From the NCBI GenBank assembly GCA_027604705.1, contig JADHYV010000044.1, forward strand, positions 124,001-188,000: a stretch of 64,000 bases of DNA. The letters run 5' to 3'. This DNA is from Allomyces arbusculus (Eukaryota > Blastocladiomycota > Blastocladiomycetes > Blastocladiales > Blastocladiaceae). The position numbers and the translations under genes were made by a program. Positions 47,042 through 58,787 of this stretch are shown piece after piece (the stretch's first letter is position 1; every line of letters starts with the position of its first letter). The notes beneath the pieces are model-generated. The model saw only the letters and a program-made list of their open reading frames with translations, searched no databases and had not been told where the DNA came from.

Positions 47042-48753
47042 ATGACCAGTGCCAACAAGTTATCAAAGATTGCCGACAACTCTGTGCTCCCTGATGTGAC
47101 CCTGCTCGCACCCTCAACTGGAGCTGCAACGGCTTGGTCGCTGTCCGCATGGATCGCTCGATTGTCCGCTCCCTTTACACCGGCAAGGGTCACGTTCCGA
47201 TACGGCGAGCTCGCATTACCCGCATCCACGCCCGCGCAAGTCGTCTCGGCGCTCAAACCGGCTCTCGTCGTCGTTCCAGCGCCCGCCACGGTGTCGGAGA
47301 CTCCCACTCTGGTCACATCATGGCCCGCTGCCACTATCCTCGCCGTGCGCAGCGTACCGCACGTCGACGCTTTCACAAATGCACTCTGTGCCGTTCCGCC
47401 ACGGTCGTTCCCCGTCGACCAACTCGTTGCGCAACTGGCAGGTGCTGGGCTCGCCAATTTGTCGCTGACGACGACGGCAGATTTGGAGAAGGCCGCTGCT
47501 GAGTCACCGCGATTCGCTGTTCTTGCTGTGCGGTACCCGTCCTTCCCGCGGTCCGTCGTCGACCACTCTGAGCCGTCATTCGAGTGGTGGACGTTCCTTG
47601 CTGACTCGCCTGCTGATGCGTCGCGATGCATTGTGCAGCTGCAGGCGTGGGTTGGGATCGATGCCGAGCAGCAGCGGAAACTCGCGCTTGTGGTCAACCC
47701 GTTTGCTGGTCGCAAGCGCGCAGGGCACGTTGCCGAGACTATTGTCCTGCCGATGCTGGCGGCTGTGCAAGTTCAGGTAGATACCTGGTGTACATATCAG
47801 CATTTCCACTTTGAAACGATCCGTGGAATTGGGTGCTGACGGAATTTGATGAACGCGCAGACACCGAGAGCCGCGACCACGCGACCAAACTCGCTGCGAG
47901 CCTCCCGCTCGACCAATACCACGGCTCGCTCGTCGTCGGCGGCGACGGGATCGTGCACGAATGGATCAACGGTCTCGTCTCGCGCACTGACCCTGCCGCG
48001 CACCTCGTCGGCCACGTCGCGGCCGGATCCGGCAACGGCATTGCCGCCTCGCTCAACGCCATGCACCCGGCGACGACCGTCCTTGCCGCGGTCCGCGGCA
48101 CCTCGCGCCCGCTCGACGCCGTGCGCATGTCCGTCAACGGCACCGTCCTGCGGCACTGCGTCCTGTCCATGACGTGGGGCCTGATTGCTGACATCAATTG
48201 GGGCGCCGAGACATTGCGTTGGATGGGCCCGATCCGGTTTGAGCTCATGGCGCTGTGGTGCTTTTTGCGCGTGCGTACGTACTCGGCGCGGATCACGTAC
48301 CGCCCGCTCGATAGCGACGAGTGGCGCGAGCTGGATTCGGGAAGAAGTTGGTGGTACTGGACGGCCATGAACGTGCCGCACCAAAAGGCCTCGTTCAATG
48401 CGGCACCACACGCGCGCACGAACAATGGCGCCGTGGCGATTGTGGCCAAGACGACGCCCGTCGGGATGGCGACCATGTTCCCGGTACTGTTTGACCAGAG
48501 CGCTGGAAAGCAGGTGCTCGTCAATGGGTTCCAGTGTCTGTCGGCGCGGAGTGTTCGGATCGAGTGGGGCGACGGGGCGCGCGGCACGTTCGTGGCGGAT
48601 GGGGAGCGGGTTGCCGAGATTGAAGAGAGCGTGGAACCGCCGGTCGTGGAATTGGAAGTCGTGGCGGGAATGGTGCGCGTGTTTGCGCCCTTGGATGTCG
48701 ACGAGGAACAGTTTGAACGGCACGTCAAGGGCAGAGTGAAGAAGTCGGTGTGA
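47042..48753 (+). CDS. Long-chain-base (sphingosine) kinase family protein
   Basis: Lipid kinase of the DAGK/sphingosine kinase fold that phosphorylates long-chain bases (Lcb4/Lcb5 type). Two exons, 47042-47789 and 47861-48753, 546 residues, with a 71-bp intron (GTACAT donor, CTGAC branch-like site, GCGCAG acceptor). Family motifs in order: LALVVNPFAGRKRAGHV, VDTWYTESRDHATKLA across the junction, LVVGGDGIVHEWINGL (ATP-binding GGDG), VAAGSGNGIAASL, PLDAVRM, LSMTWGLIADINWGAETLRW and MGPIRFELMALW. These strongly favour sphingosine kinase over diacylglycerol kinase. The N-terminal 230 residues are less conserved. It lies between F-box/LRR relics without apparent functional link. Confidence 0.87.
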
Positions 48754-48983
48754 CGGTCCGTGACTGGACTGACTCCACGCTCATTCGCTTTTTATCGCTT
48801 CAGCTTGTTGTCCATGCGAGTTGGGCCCAGTTTGGTCAAATATTGGAAAAGGGAACAGGTCTTGTTCCGATACTCTTTCCGTCCCTCATGACAACTGCGA
48901 CAGTACTTTTGAAAGCTTCACGCAGCTCGCTGGCTACTCGCACCTTACCATAGGCTTCCTGCACGGGTGGTACTTCAAGTGAA

Positions 48984-50460
48984 ATGATGTCATTCGCGGC
49001 CAGCACTTCCAGCAGCAGCACGATGCGCTCCAGCGCGGTACTCGCACCAATTGAAGCGCTCCCGGCCGACCTGGTCCGCATGATTGCTGAGATGTTTCTC
49101 GGCCGCTCCTCTCACCTGAGGATGGACAGTCCTCTCCCTGGCCCGTGGCTCCTGCTTGCCGACGATTCTCTTGGTGACGAGCATCATGGCGCCAATTTTG
49201 CGCGCATCTTCACGATTTCGTTCGTGAAGACGATCCGCGCAGCACTCGTCGGTCGAGACGAGTGGAGGCGAGCCGAGTCAGGGGCTTCAGCAGGTCTACG
49301 AATACAGCATGTCTCGGCCACTTCCTACGAGTATCGGCGTTGTGATCCTGCAGTCGCGGCTTGTTCTCGATGCGTTGCACGGACGTGCTGACATCTCGTA
49401 TCGCGACGCCATGGCCTTGGAGGGTGTGCACGCGGACACTGCCACGGCCAAGCAAATTCGCGACCTGGACCGGCGGGACCGGCGCTGAGATATTGAGGAG
49501 CGCGCTCGTGGTATCCGACTCATGGCGCGACCATTTCGGCAGACAGGAGCTACTAGGTCATGCCGCAGGCCGCATCAGTCCATTCCGGCGAGTCCACGCA
49601 GCGTCGAGTTTTCCGGCGGGCGCCCGGTGCACTTACCTCCCAACGTGATTAAATTTAAGTTCTGTACTGAGGTCCACACGAATAGCCTTCGCTATTTGCC
49701 GACCCAGCTCACTCATCTTACCATCCGGCTGGGCCACAACGATCCGGACTCGGGATTGCCGCGTGAAATCCAGCGACCAAATTTGCGCCAATTTCGCTTC
49801 AACCCAAAGCGAGTTATGGTCATACAATTTGTTGCGGTGCTGCGCGCGGCTGCGTCGACTTTAACCACTCTCACATTGATTCATGTGATTGCTCTGTCGC
49901 CCGATGCCTTCCAGGTTTTGATTGTGCGTGCGCCGCTGCGCCTCGAGTCGTTTTCGGTAGCCATTTCACTTGATGCCGCCCGCAACTTGGTTTCTGAACT
50001 ATCAAAGGCGGTGCACCACCTGCGCAGGTAACGAACACGGCGTGTTTCGTGACGGTATGGTGGTGGTGTTGTTGCTGAAATGCACGCGCTGTTGGACGCG
50101 GCTCGGAGCGGTCCGAGGTGTCGAATTATAGCCACTGTTCTTTCCTTTGATCTTGCCGAGTTGGCATTCGTTGTGACATTCCACTTTGGTTACGTATGCA
50201 GCCTTTGGGAACAGTCGGCCCGAAGACTGTCCCATCACACCTTGAGTCACTGCGAGTGTACATGACACCTGAGGCGGCGGATACTCTTGTTCTGGCATTA
50301 CCTACAAACTGCGTGAGATTCACGCCTCCATTTTTCCCATTGAAACGAGCCCAACCGAGGAAACGATGGCGCGATGCGTGAAGTGATGTTGGCGCGGGAT
50401 TTTATTTGTGAGGACACAGACTGGGAAGTGCATGTGCGATGAGAAACGTGTCCCGCCACA
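48984..50460 (+). pseudogene. F-box/LRR copy of the AWDxIC subfamily, broken
   Basis: Begins with an ATG and an F-box head (IEALPADLVRMIAEMFLGRS, then PLPGPWLLLADDS), open to about 49390. LRR sequence follows in another frame (LRYLPTQLTHLTIRLGHND, TLTTLTLIHVIALSPDAF), ending at 50031. A third piece near 50230-50380 holds LESLRVYMTPEAADTLVLAL. The family C-terminus EVMLARDFICEDTDWEVHV follows near 50380-50440. Frame changes without convincing splice sites make it a relic, although it keeps all segments in order. Confidence 0.6.
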
Positions 50461-51872
50461 TTTCTGTTGCTGGTCGTTTTTAGTCTGCTGAATAGGTGCT
50501 CTGAAAAACAACTTGGTGCTGGCTGTGTGCCCAGCATTCTCTAGCTGTAAAATATCTGTTGCTTCATCGCGACAACGACCCGAAAACAAATCCGCAAGGA
50601 AAAGGACAGAAATTTCAATCGCATCCGCTTTTTCAACACGCAGAAGCTGATCAGAACACCAAACGATCCCCAGACCAGGAGCGTCATGAATGCATCCGCG
50701 CACACTCATGCTCCCATGCGGTACAATATTGTGGTGTGGAAATTGTGGCAGCAGCACAGGAAACCAGCATTGGAGCGTTATTCGTTGAGGGTGCAGCTCA
50801 TGGTAAAACTGATCATCCTGTCCCAGCTAACCGACCACTCTCAAGCAGCCCATGTCGCAACGACAGAATTAAATGCAAATTCCTCCACTTGTCGCCTGCT
50901 CCACGGTGGTCGTGAGACGCACGCAAAGAAGACATCAGCCACGCAAGAGATGTCACGTCACAACCGCGTCAAAGCACAAAGGTCATCACTTAGCAACCAG
51001 TAATCAATTTCGCGAGACACAAGCTCGCGGTGGCATTTTAGAGGCCGCAAAGCATTCCAACAGCAGCAGAGTTAGCTGCTGGCATCAGACCCAAGCCGTC
51101 GAACCATCTTGGCATAATTCCGGCCGGGAATGAGGAGTCGGCGGCCAGCGCAGTAGGTTGGGAGCGCGACTAGGTGCTAAGCCCGACCCATGATTGACGA
51201 GGCAGTTGGTCGTATTCAAGCGTGAAGCTGCTGCCAGTTCATTGCAAAATGCCATCCACGCCGACCATAACTTCGGGCTCGCAAACCCCCTGTTATTTGC
51301 TTGGCGGTTAGATTCAGGATCATTGGTTGGGTCGTCATTCGCAGCGGTCCTTGTGGGATTACTGTGGATTGGTTGCATTATGTCTTGGGTTGCCACTGCC
51401 ACCACTCACAACAAGCCGCTGTCAACTCTAGCCAGAACGCCGTTCTCACAGCTCCTTCCAAGTGAGCTCGTTTGTGGAAGTCACTACAACAAGAAACTCA
51501 AGCTTTACAGCTAGAAAATTTTGTGCTCAGCACGTCACGCAAAAGCATCAATCTTGCCCGAAAATTTTGTGCGACGCTCCATTCTCTTGCTCTCAAGTGC
51601 AGTTGATGCTCGTTCTGCCTGTGCCCTTCGGCTGTCTCGGAAAGCGCACAGGTCAACAACAACCACACGTCACTCTGATGCACCAGCACGGGTACTCTGA
51701 CATAAATCAGGACCAACCATCATTGTACATTACAATACTGTCAAGACGGCGCTTATCTCAATGCGTCGCAATTGGATCATGCACCGGACCAATGACTGGG
51801 GCATGAGTGAATGCATGCTGACATGCTCCTCCCTTGTCCAGTCGATCTCCGCTCCGCACCACGACACGACCG
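50461..51872. other. Long intergenic region, nothing recognised
   Basis: AT-richer than the genes. Short frames on both strands have no recognisable domain. No tRNA, transposon or repeat was found. It holds the 3' end of the ABC-class ATPase gene at its right edge. Confidence 0.45.
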
Positions 51873-54041
51873 CTACCCGTCCTCGACCTGTGCCATTGCC
51901 AACGTGCGCACGCGATTCACCACCATCGCCACATCCTCGGCGCGCGGGACGACATGCCACCCCTCGAGCCGCGGCACGACCTGCTCCATCGGCGCCGCGA
52001 CCGCGCGTGCCACGGCCTCACTGAGCGGCACTCTCTGCATCGCCGCATTCCGCCCAATCCACGCAAGCACTGCCAGCGCGTACCGCAACTGGCCCTTCTC
52101 GACCAATGCGGCCGCCGCGTCCACCTGCACTTCCAACTCCCCAATCTGGGCGCGGCGAACTTGCCGAACGTGCACTTTCTCGCGGTCGATCGGTGGTACA
52201 CGTACGATACGGCGCGCCGCGACGCGGCCGTACGGCCGTTCGTCCGGGACTTCAGCACCTGCGGCGATCGCGCGCGCCTGAGTCGTCACGTCGCGCGGGA
52301 CGTACCCGTCCATGGCAAGCACCGTATCGGCCACGCCCAAAAACTCACCGGCACCACCGACGACTAACACGAGCGAGACACCTTGCTCCTCGGCAAGCGC
52401 GCGAATCTTGTGCGTGAGCGGTGTGATCGGGTCAGCGGGCACCAGCTGCCGCATCCGCGCGTCGCGCGCCATGAAATTGGTCGCGCACGTATCCTCGTCA
52501 AGCAGCAGCACCGGCGCGTTCTGCTCGAGCGCTTCCTGGACAGCTGCGGCAAGCGACGTACTTCCCGACGCATTTGTCGTGCTAAAATCTGCGGTCGCGT
52601 CCGGCGCGCGCATCGGCAGAGTCCCGATGAATGGCGAGATGTCGACATTGTGCACGGCGCGGCCGTCTTCGGACTGCACGTGCGTCGCGCGCGAGTGGGA
52701 AACGACGAATTCGCGGCCGTCGCCGGGACGCTTGTTGTAGATGCCGACGGTGAGGGCGTCGAGGAGCGTCGATTTCCCGTGGAACCCGCCGCCGACGATC
52801 AGGGTCACGCCTTTGCGCAGTGCGGTCCCGGTGATGGCGCCGCGGTTCGGGAGCTTGAAGGTGGTTTCAAGCGACGGTGGGGACTGCCAGGGGATCGCGG
52901 ACGTGAGCGGGAGCTGCGAGTCGCCAGAGGCACGAGGGAGGATGCTGCCTTTGCCGATGAACGCGACAAAGCCTGTTGAAGAGCATCGGTCAAATATAGT
53001 GGTCGAGAACCGAATCGATCAAATCGAACGTACCGGCGTCCTCGACCATCTGCCTCAGCGCGTCCTGGTCCTCGACACACTCAACGTGCGCCTGCGCCAA
53101 ACCTACATCCACCCCCGCAGCGGTCAAATTCGCCGCGACCACACCTGGTAGCGTGTCCACGACGAGCGCAGCGCACTCGACACCCATGATCGACCGCCCA
53201 CGCGCTGGCAGCGACAGCGCAAACCGCGCATCAATCCCCTCGTCCGTCACGCGCACACTCGAACGTTCAAGTACAAACGGCGACGGGTTCAGAACGTCCC
53301 AGATGCCGCCTTTCGGCCCGCTCCATCCCATGGACTGCGGGGTTGGCGCGTTGGTTCCGAGTAGCGATGCGGCAAAGTGGCGGTTTAGAAAGTCGGCGAG
53401 GGCGACGCGCCGCGTGCGGGTCGAGTAGAGAGCGGCTGGGAAAGAGGCCGAGGGGTGTGGGACGAGCACGCGCAGCGCCGACGGCGGCGCGTAAGCATCC
53501 GACTGGACGTACTGGAAGGTCAGGTCGAATGCCGGGAACCGGTACGTGTTGTCTGTGGATTGATTGCATCAGCGGGTGGGGAACGTTGGAGAGAACGAGC
53601 TGAGTCGAGAAACGAACTGGTCAACCGCTTGTAGGCGCCATACTGTGCGCGGTCGAGACTATGCAGCAGCACGCGCAGGTCCTCGTGCGAGCCGGTCGAA
53701 CTAGAGAGCAGCGACAACGTCCAAGGTCAAAACATTGTCCATTTCTGGGCAGCAAAGCGGGATTGACGTACGTCAAGCTCCCTGCAGCCGGATTGCTCTG
53801 CGCTGCGCTCGCCGGTTGCGCCTGCTGCGGTCCCTGAAATCCGCTGGGACCGGACCCTTCTGTGGGCCGCCCGCGCTTGTTGCCGTACTTGTTTTTGAAG
53901 TACTCGCCGCGGCCACGGCCTGGATGCACCGACGTCAGCACCGCGTAAATTGGGGTCTCGTCAAAATCACAGGCATTACTCACCTGATCCGCCGCGGAAC
54001 CCTGCACCACCGCGGTAACCATGTCCACCGATGCTGCTCAT
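51873..54041 (-). CDS. Predicted ATPase of the ABC class (COG3044-type), role unknown
   Basis: Five exons: 54041-53984, 53919-53772, 53700-53618, 53552-53034 and 52972-51873. All phases agree and it gives 635 residues. The N-terminus is Gly/Arg-rich (GHGYRGGAGFRGGSGRGRG) and is followed by a Gln/Pro/Ala-rich linker. The conserved part begins DLRVLLHSLDRAQYGAYKRL and continues YRFPAFDLTFQYVQSD, GFVAFIGKGSILPRASGDSQ, a Walker A variant GGGFHGKSTLLDAL, FVVSHSRATHVQSEDGR, DISPFIG, the ABC-like FSTTNASGSTS signature and the Walker B segment VLLLDEDTCATNFM. This order fits the single-chain ABC-class ATPases found in bacteria, plants and fungi, whose substrate is not established. No membrane segments are seen, so it is not a transporter. 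The Gly/Arg N-terminus hints at RNA or nucleolar association (inference). Confidence 0.87.
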
Positions 54042-54761
54042 GTCGATGAGGGGCTTGTTGCTGGTCGCAGTGGTCGTGGTTGAAAAGGAGCGGGCCGCTG
54101 CAGTCTGCGTCGTGATCGTCGTCGGTTCGCAGGGAGCTGGCGCGCGGACGGGCAGTCGAGCCGGGAGGTGTTGGAAAATGATGCTCGCTTGATTCTTGCA
54201 GACTTGACCAACGCGAAGACTTGCATGCACCGTCGGAAGACTGCTCATGACGACTGGCGCAGCGTAGCGTGGAGACTTGACTGTTTTTTCGGCCTCTCGT
54301 CACTTAGCTCCCCTGCGACTGAACAAATGGTGGAGGCGCGAGGCATGTCTCTCATCTGACACGTGCCTCTGAGCCACTCGTTCCTGCGCCCCATGGCGGG
54401 CGCCAGCGTGCCAAGCACCTCCCCCCTCCTGCCCACGGTTACGCGCAACGTATCCCGGACCCCACCGCCATGGTGCGTGCCGCCGTCACCACCACCACGA
54501 CCAGCAGGCTGCAAGAAACCCGCGCTGTCAGCACGCTGCACGCTGCCCGCATGTCGTCCAACTGCGACTCACCGGATGCGGCCTCCAAATCGTTCTGTAT
54601 ACGCCCCCACCGACCCGTGGCCACGCTCGTCCATCCGTCGCGAACGCACGCAAAATCAATTTCGTGACCGTCTCGAACCGCCGTCCCCGCGCGCTCTCGC
54701 TGTCGCTGCGCACGAAATCAACGAAACGACCGTTTGAATTCTCGCTTTCGCACGTCAATTG
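54042..54761. promoter_or_regulatory. Divergent spacer between ABC-class ATPase and eL14
   Basis: About 720 bp holding both promoters. The segment close to 54762 may also contain the true first exon of eL14, since the visible N-terminus is longer than usual for this protein. No other gene is supported. Confidence 0.35.
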
Positions 54762-55591
54762 ATGATCGCGCTCCATCGCCAAACGGCCGATATTTTGCTC
54801 GAGCAGCCCGCCTCTACTCCGTTTGTCCAGGTCGGCCGCGTCGTCGTGGTGACCTACGGCCCTGACGCCGGCAAGCTCGCCGTCATCGTCGACATCATCG
54901 ACCACAACCGCGTATGTGGCCGGATTTGTCTGTTTTGTACAGACTCGCTCGGTGGATTGCGGCAAGTGGGGGGAAACTATGGCCAATTTTTTCGTCCCTC
55001 CGGTGGGACGACTTTGCTCGCACGCTTCCTCGCCTAAGTCGTGCGAGAATTGGCTCATTTTCTACGTCTGCTTACAGATGACGGAAATGGGTTCAATTGA
55101 GCTGTTTTGCGTTGTGTTCACGGAGTGGTTCGCTGGCTCTCTGGTTGATTGCGCTGCGATGACGAGACAGTCCGCTGCTCTCGGACTCGCGAACCGTCTC
55201 GCCTATGCGCGTTTGCCGTTTTCCCCTGCCTGCGCTCTACCGAGCGCTGCATCCATCTTCCGCTCCCTGCACCGCTGCTAATCGCCCCAATTCGCCCGTC
55301 TAGGCCCTCGTCGACGGCCCGACGACCGGTGTCGCCCGCCAGGCGCTGTCGTACAAGCGTCTGTCGCTGACCAACATCGTGCTCGACAAGGTGCCGCGGT
55401 CGATTGGCACCGGTGCCCTGAAGAAGGCCGTTGAGTCGCAGGACCTGGCCGGCAAGTGGGCGGCGACGTCGGCGGCCAAGAAGGCCAACCAGCGCACGCT
55501 CCGCGCCGGTCTCTCCGACTTTGACCGGTTCAAGGTGGCCGTGCTCAAGAAGAAGGCGCGTGTTGCCAAGGCGCAGGCGATCAAGGCCTAA
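54762..55591 (+). CDS. RPL14: Large-subunit ribosomal protein eL14
   Basis: Structural protein of the cytosolic 60S subunit. Exons 54762-54911 and 55304-55591 joined by a 392-bp intron (GTATGT donor, CGTCTAG acceptor, phase 0). Exon 1 holds the KOW-like core [20 protein letters not shown] and DIIDHNR. Exon 2 continues [20 protein letters not shown], then [14 protein letters not shown] and [18 protein letters not shown], matching the eL14 family to its end. The start is uncertain: the ATG used here gives about 23 residues before VGRV, compared with about 10-17 in yeasts, and TTTGTCCAG just before VGRV could instead be a splice acceptor with an upstream mini-exon. The second exon is unambiguous. 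The intron is four to five times longer than others in the window. Confidence 0.88.
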
Positions 55592-55819
55592 GCGGTGTGC
55601 TTTGAAATGAAACGGGTTTTCTTCGATGATTTCATTGGATCGGTGGTTGGTTGTGTCGCGCATCGGGTGAGGAGGAGAGACCCGAATCAGCTTCGAGTGC
55701 GCCTGTAAACTTTTCGTTTCTGGCCGCAAAGCGCTGTCGTTTCGCTCAACAACGCGGCATTATCAAAAATGGAATCGTTTCCGCCAGCGGGCCACAACAC
55801 CGACTCCACTTGGCCTCCT

Positions 55820-57339
55820 TTACGGGTAAAACAAATGCACCAGCGCATACCGCACCACAAACGCGACCAAACTCCCCACGACTTGGATGCCCAACACGAT
55901 CCCCGCGAGAGTGCCCTCCTCGAGCCCGTTTGTTCGCCCAAACCACTGGTTGGCCACGACCAAAACGGCATTGATCAGTGTCAGGTTGCTGAACGTGACG
56001 CACTCATTGGTCACCTCCACCTTGGCGAGCCCGCACACCGCGAAAACGCGCAGGGCTAAAGCGCCGAGCCACGAAAGTTGCGCGCGCGGGACCCGGCAGC
56101 TGCTGTAGACAAGCGTGCCCGACGGGTGCAGGCTACAATGACCAGAGTGAGACACGAGTTTGCGAGTTCTCGAGTTCGTGAAAAGGCAGTGTCAGCATAG
56201 CAGCAAACGTACGTCGGCAACCGGTGCCTCGGGCACGGCACGATATGAAACAGTTGCGGGACTGAGAGCACAAAATTGACAATCTGCGGCGCGAAAAACA
56301 GCAACAGTGTTTTCGAATAGTGCCCGAGGATCCCGCACACGGCAAAGACCATGCCAGCGAAATATGTGTAGGTGTCCCCGACAAACGCGCGCGCCGGACA
56401 CCAATTCCACTTGAGCAGCGCCGCCGTGACCCCGATAAAGGGCAGCAACAGGTAGAGCGACTGCGCGTGAATCTCGCGCGTTTCTGGGTTCGCCGAACTG
56501 GCCAAGATTGCGGTCGAGTTGATCGCGAGCGAGACGGCCAGGACGAGCGATTGCCCGGCTTCGACGCCGTTGATCCCCGCGAGAATGTTGATGCTGTTCG
56601 TGCAAAAAATGGCGACCAGCGCCATGTACAGGTAGTAGAGCAGGCCGAGGTCGACAATGCGCCCGAAGTACACGCGGAGGGGGAGCGGGACGACGACGTA
56701 GGTCACGCCCGACTCGATGCCGTAGACAAAGAGCATCGGGAGCGCGGCGAGAGCCGGGAGGAAGATCTTGTGCCGCCACCGGATGTTGAGCACGTCGTCG
56801 GCGAACCCGAGAAAGAGCATGGATTGGATCGAGAGGAGCGCCGAGAGGAACGTGGCGAACTGGTGGGTAAGGGTTCGCGCCGTGTGAGCACGCGGAGACC
56901 AAGGATGGCAAACGACATGTGCAGGTCGAAGCGTACTTTGTGCATGGTCATGGTCCCCGAGTGCGTGCTCCAGGTCATGAAGACGACGGGCAGGAGCAGG
57001 ACGAGCGTGAGCAGGTAAACGAGGCCGCACACGAGCCCCATACTCTCTGGTCTGGAACGCGAGTGCGAGGTCGCGTCAGTTAAATCCGGCCCCGATTCCG
57101 GACCAGACTTGATCGTCGCAAACTCATGCATACAAGACGGGCTTGGTCTTCTTGGCCAGGTCGGCGCCCATGAGCCGGCACTGGATAAACGTGGCCGAGA
57201 CGCGTGGGATCATGGCGTTGACGGCGAGCGCAGCACCGACCGACAGGATCGCGCACGCGACGAGCGGCGGGGGCACAGGCCAGTCGCGTGACGCGCTGGC
57301 AACGGCGGCAGCGGCTGACGCAAAGACGGTCGCGGCCAT
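55820..57339 (-). CDS. ALG7: UDP-GlcNAc:dolichyl-phosphate GlcNAc-1-P transferase
   Basis: First enzyme of the dolichol-linked N-glycan pathway, an ER polytopic membrane protein. Four exons: 57339-57134, 57051-56937, 56859-56213 and 56132-55820. All phases agree and it gives 426 residues. Exon 1 has hydrophobic TM1 and ADLAKKTKPVL, which is spliced to PESMGLVCGLVYLL. Exon 3 carries the catalytic landmarks MLFLGFADDVLNIRWRHKIF, TNSINILAGINGVEAGQS, CPARAFVGDTYTYFAGM and FHIVPCPRHRLP. Exon 4 supplies the last membrane helices (TLINAVLVVANQW, VGSLVAFVVRYALVHLFY). About ten hydrophobic segments are visible, as expected. It is tail to tail with eL14. Tunicamycin is the known inhibitor of this family. 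Confidence 0.95.
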
Positions 57340-58045
57340 GATCGCGGGTTGCAGCGGGTTGCAGCGCCTGGATCGGGTGTGAGCAGTATCAGCGCGACGA
57401 GTGCGCCCAGTATGGTTCGGGGGTCCTGCTGCTGGTGCATTGTGCTGGTCTGGCCGACGACGGTGATCCAAAGAATGGAGTGGGCAGACCGGTGCCGTTC
57501 CACTTCAACGTGGCAGCGACTGTCTCGCGTGCGAGAAAGCGTGACATGCAACACGCCCTGCACACACGAATGGCAGGCAGGTGTGCCAGGGTGCCACGGC
57601 CGCGCCTCCCCTGGCGAGCGTGTCGATGCCAGGACGGACCAAGGCGATGCGTGGACGGTCGACGAGGCCATGGTCGACGGCGAGCCAGGTACTTACGCTC
57701 GTCAAGGCACATGCTCCATACCAGAATGGGATGCATCGCGACGGTTGCCAGCGCGATGCCCTTCCTTTACACGGCAGGAACAAACGAAACCGCCCTGGCA
57801 GCATCGATCGCGACGCAAAGCTGCGATGCGTGTGTGTGCTCTCCACCTGCTCAGTTCTCGCGAGGCGGCCATGGATCATGGTTCTGATCTTGCTCGAGGA
57901 CGCGGCCGCCAATGTTAAAAACTGTCTGAGACCCCAACAATATCTTCATTTTCACCAACGAGCAAGCAAGCCTTGGAGCCATCGCCTGAGCTTCTTCCCC
58001 ACCTTCACCCGCGCATCCACCATCCTCCCTCACTCGCCCAAACCC
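57340..58045. promoter_or_regulatory. Divergent spacer between ALG7 and a small membrane-protein gene
   Basis: Holds both upstream regions. A 10-bp duplication GGGTTGCAGC occurs just upstream of the ALG7 ATG (57347-57366). The end near 58046 is pyrimidine-rich (CTTCTTCCCCACCTTCACCC). Frames inside (57389-57912) show no domain. Confidence 0.35.
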
Positions 58046-58473
58046 ATGTCGACGTCGATCTGGGCCATTGTCAGCGGCATCATTGTCGCTGTGCTTGTTG
58101 TCGGGTTCCTGCTGAAGCGATTTTTCCGGTATCAGTCGTGGTTTCGCGCCGGTACAGTATAGACCCCCGGTTTCTTTTGCTCGCTTTGCACATGGATCGG
58201 CTTTTGCCTGACACTCGAAATTGGTATGTATTCATAGCCGCCCGCGACCCAACCTCGGATCCGACGCGCCGTCGCCGCGGTCAACGCGACATTGACCTCG
58301 AGCGCGGCCAAGCGCCCACCACTGCCGCCCATATCGCAGTACCGGCGCCTGTGGAGAGCCGCACGAAGCTGAACGCAGCGAGCCCAAGCGCGTCCGAGTT
58401 GCCGCGGTATACGTCAAATGTCGGCGATGCAGACCTGCCAACCGCGCCAGCGCCGGTCAGCAAGACGCGGTAG
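58046..58473 (+). CDS. Small single-pass membrane protein
   Basis: Two exons, 58046-58151 and 58238-58473, 113 residues. The 86-bp intron has a GTACAG donor and a TTCATAG acceptor, and phase 1 is kept. Residues 6-25 form one transmembrane helix (WAIVSGIIVAVLVVGFLLKR) followed by a basic, aromatic juxtamembrane stretch (RFFRYQSW). The remaining 75 residues are polar and likely disordered (RRRRGQRDIDLERGQAPTT). The positive side after the helix predicts the C-terminus in the cytosol. No family is recognised. Without splicing, the frame would end four residues after the exon border. Confidence 0.6.
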
Positions 58474-58787
58474 GCGCGTCAAGTGTGGACAGTATTGGCG
58501 AGCGTAGAGTTGTTGGATCTGATCGAATACAGTCGATGGAGTGTGGATGTGGTGGTGCCAAGCGACGAACGACGCGGCCACGTGTTCAATGAAAGTGGCC
58601 AATCTTTCCTTGCGCTCTTGGCCATCGTAGTCATCGCGACGTCAACCGCCGACAACCAAACCATAGCCCAACTTCCCAAGCACCACACGCTGCAACTTGC
58701 TGCAACCAATCCCGAAGCGAAGCTTCGGAGCTTGGATTTTACCAGCCGATCCATCAAGCAACCTGGTTGTCACGCCCAATTGGCACC
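58474..58787. promoter_or_regulatory. Upstream region of VPS37
   Basis: A 314-bp gap between two plus-strand genes. No additional gene. It contains the 3' end of the small membrane-protein gene and the VPS37 promoter. Confidence 0.35.

Noticed and set aside
47042-48753. Diacylglycerol kinase or ceramide kinase
   Set aside because: GLIADINWGAETLRW and MGPIRFELM are the sphingosine-kinase pattern; no C1 or PH domain is present.
54912-55303. C/D-box snoRNA inside the eL14 intron
   Set aside because: Only near-matches to box C (ATGACG) and no paired D box with flanking complementary stem.
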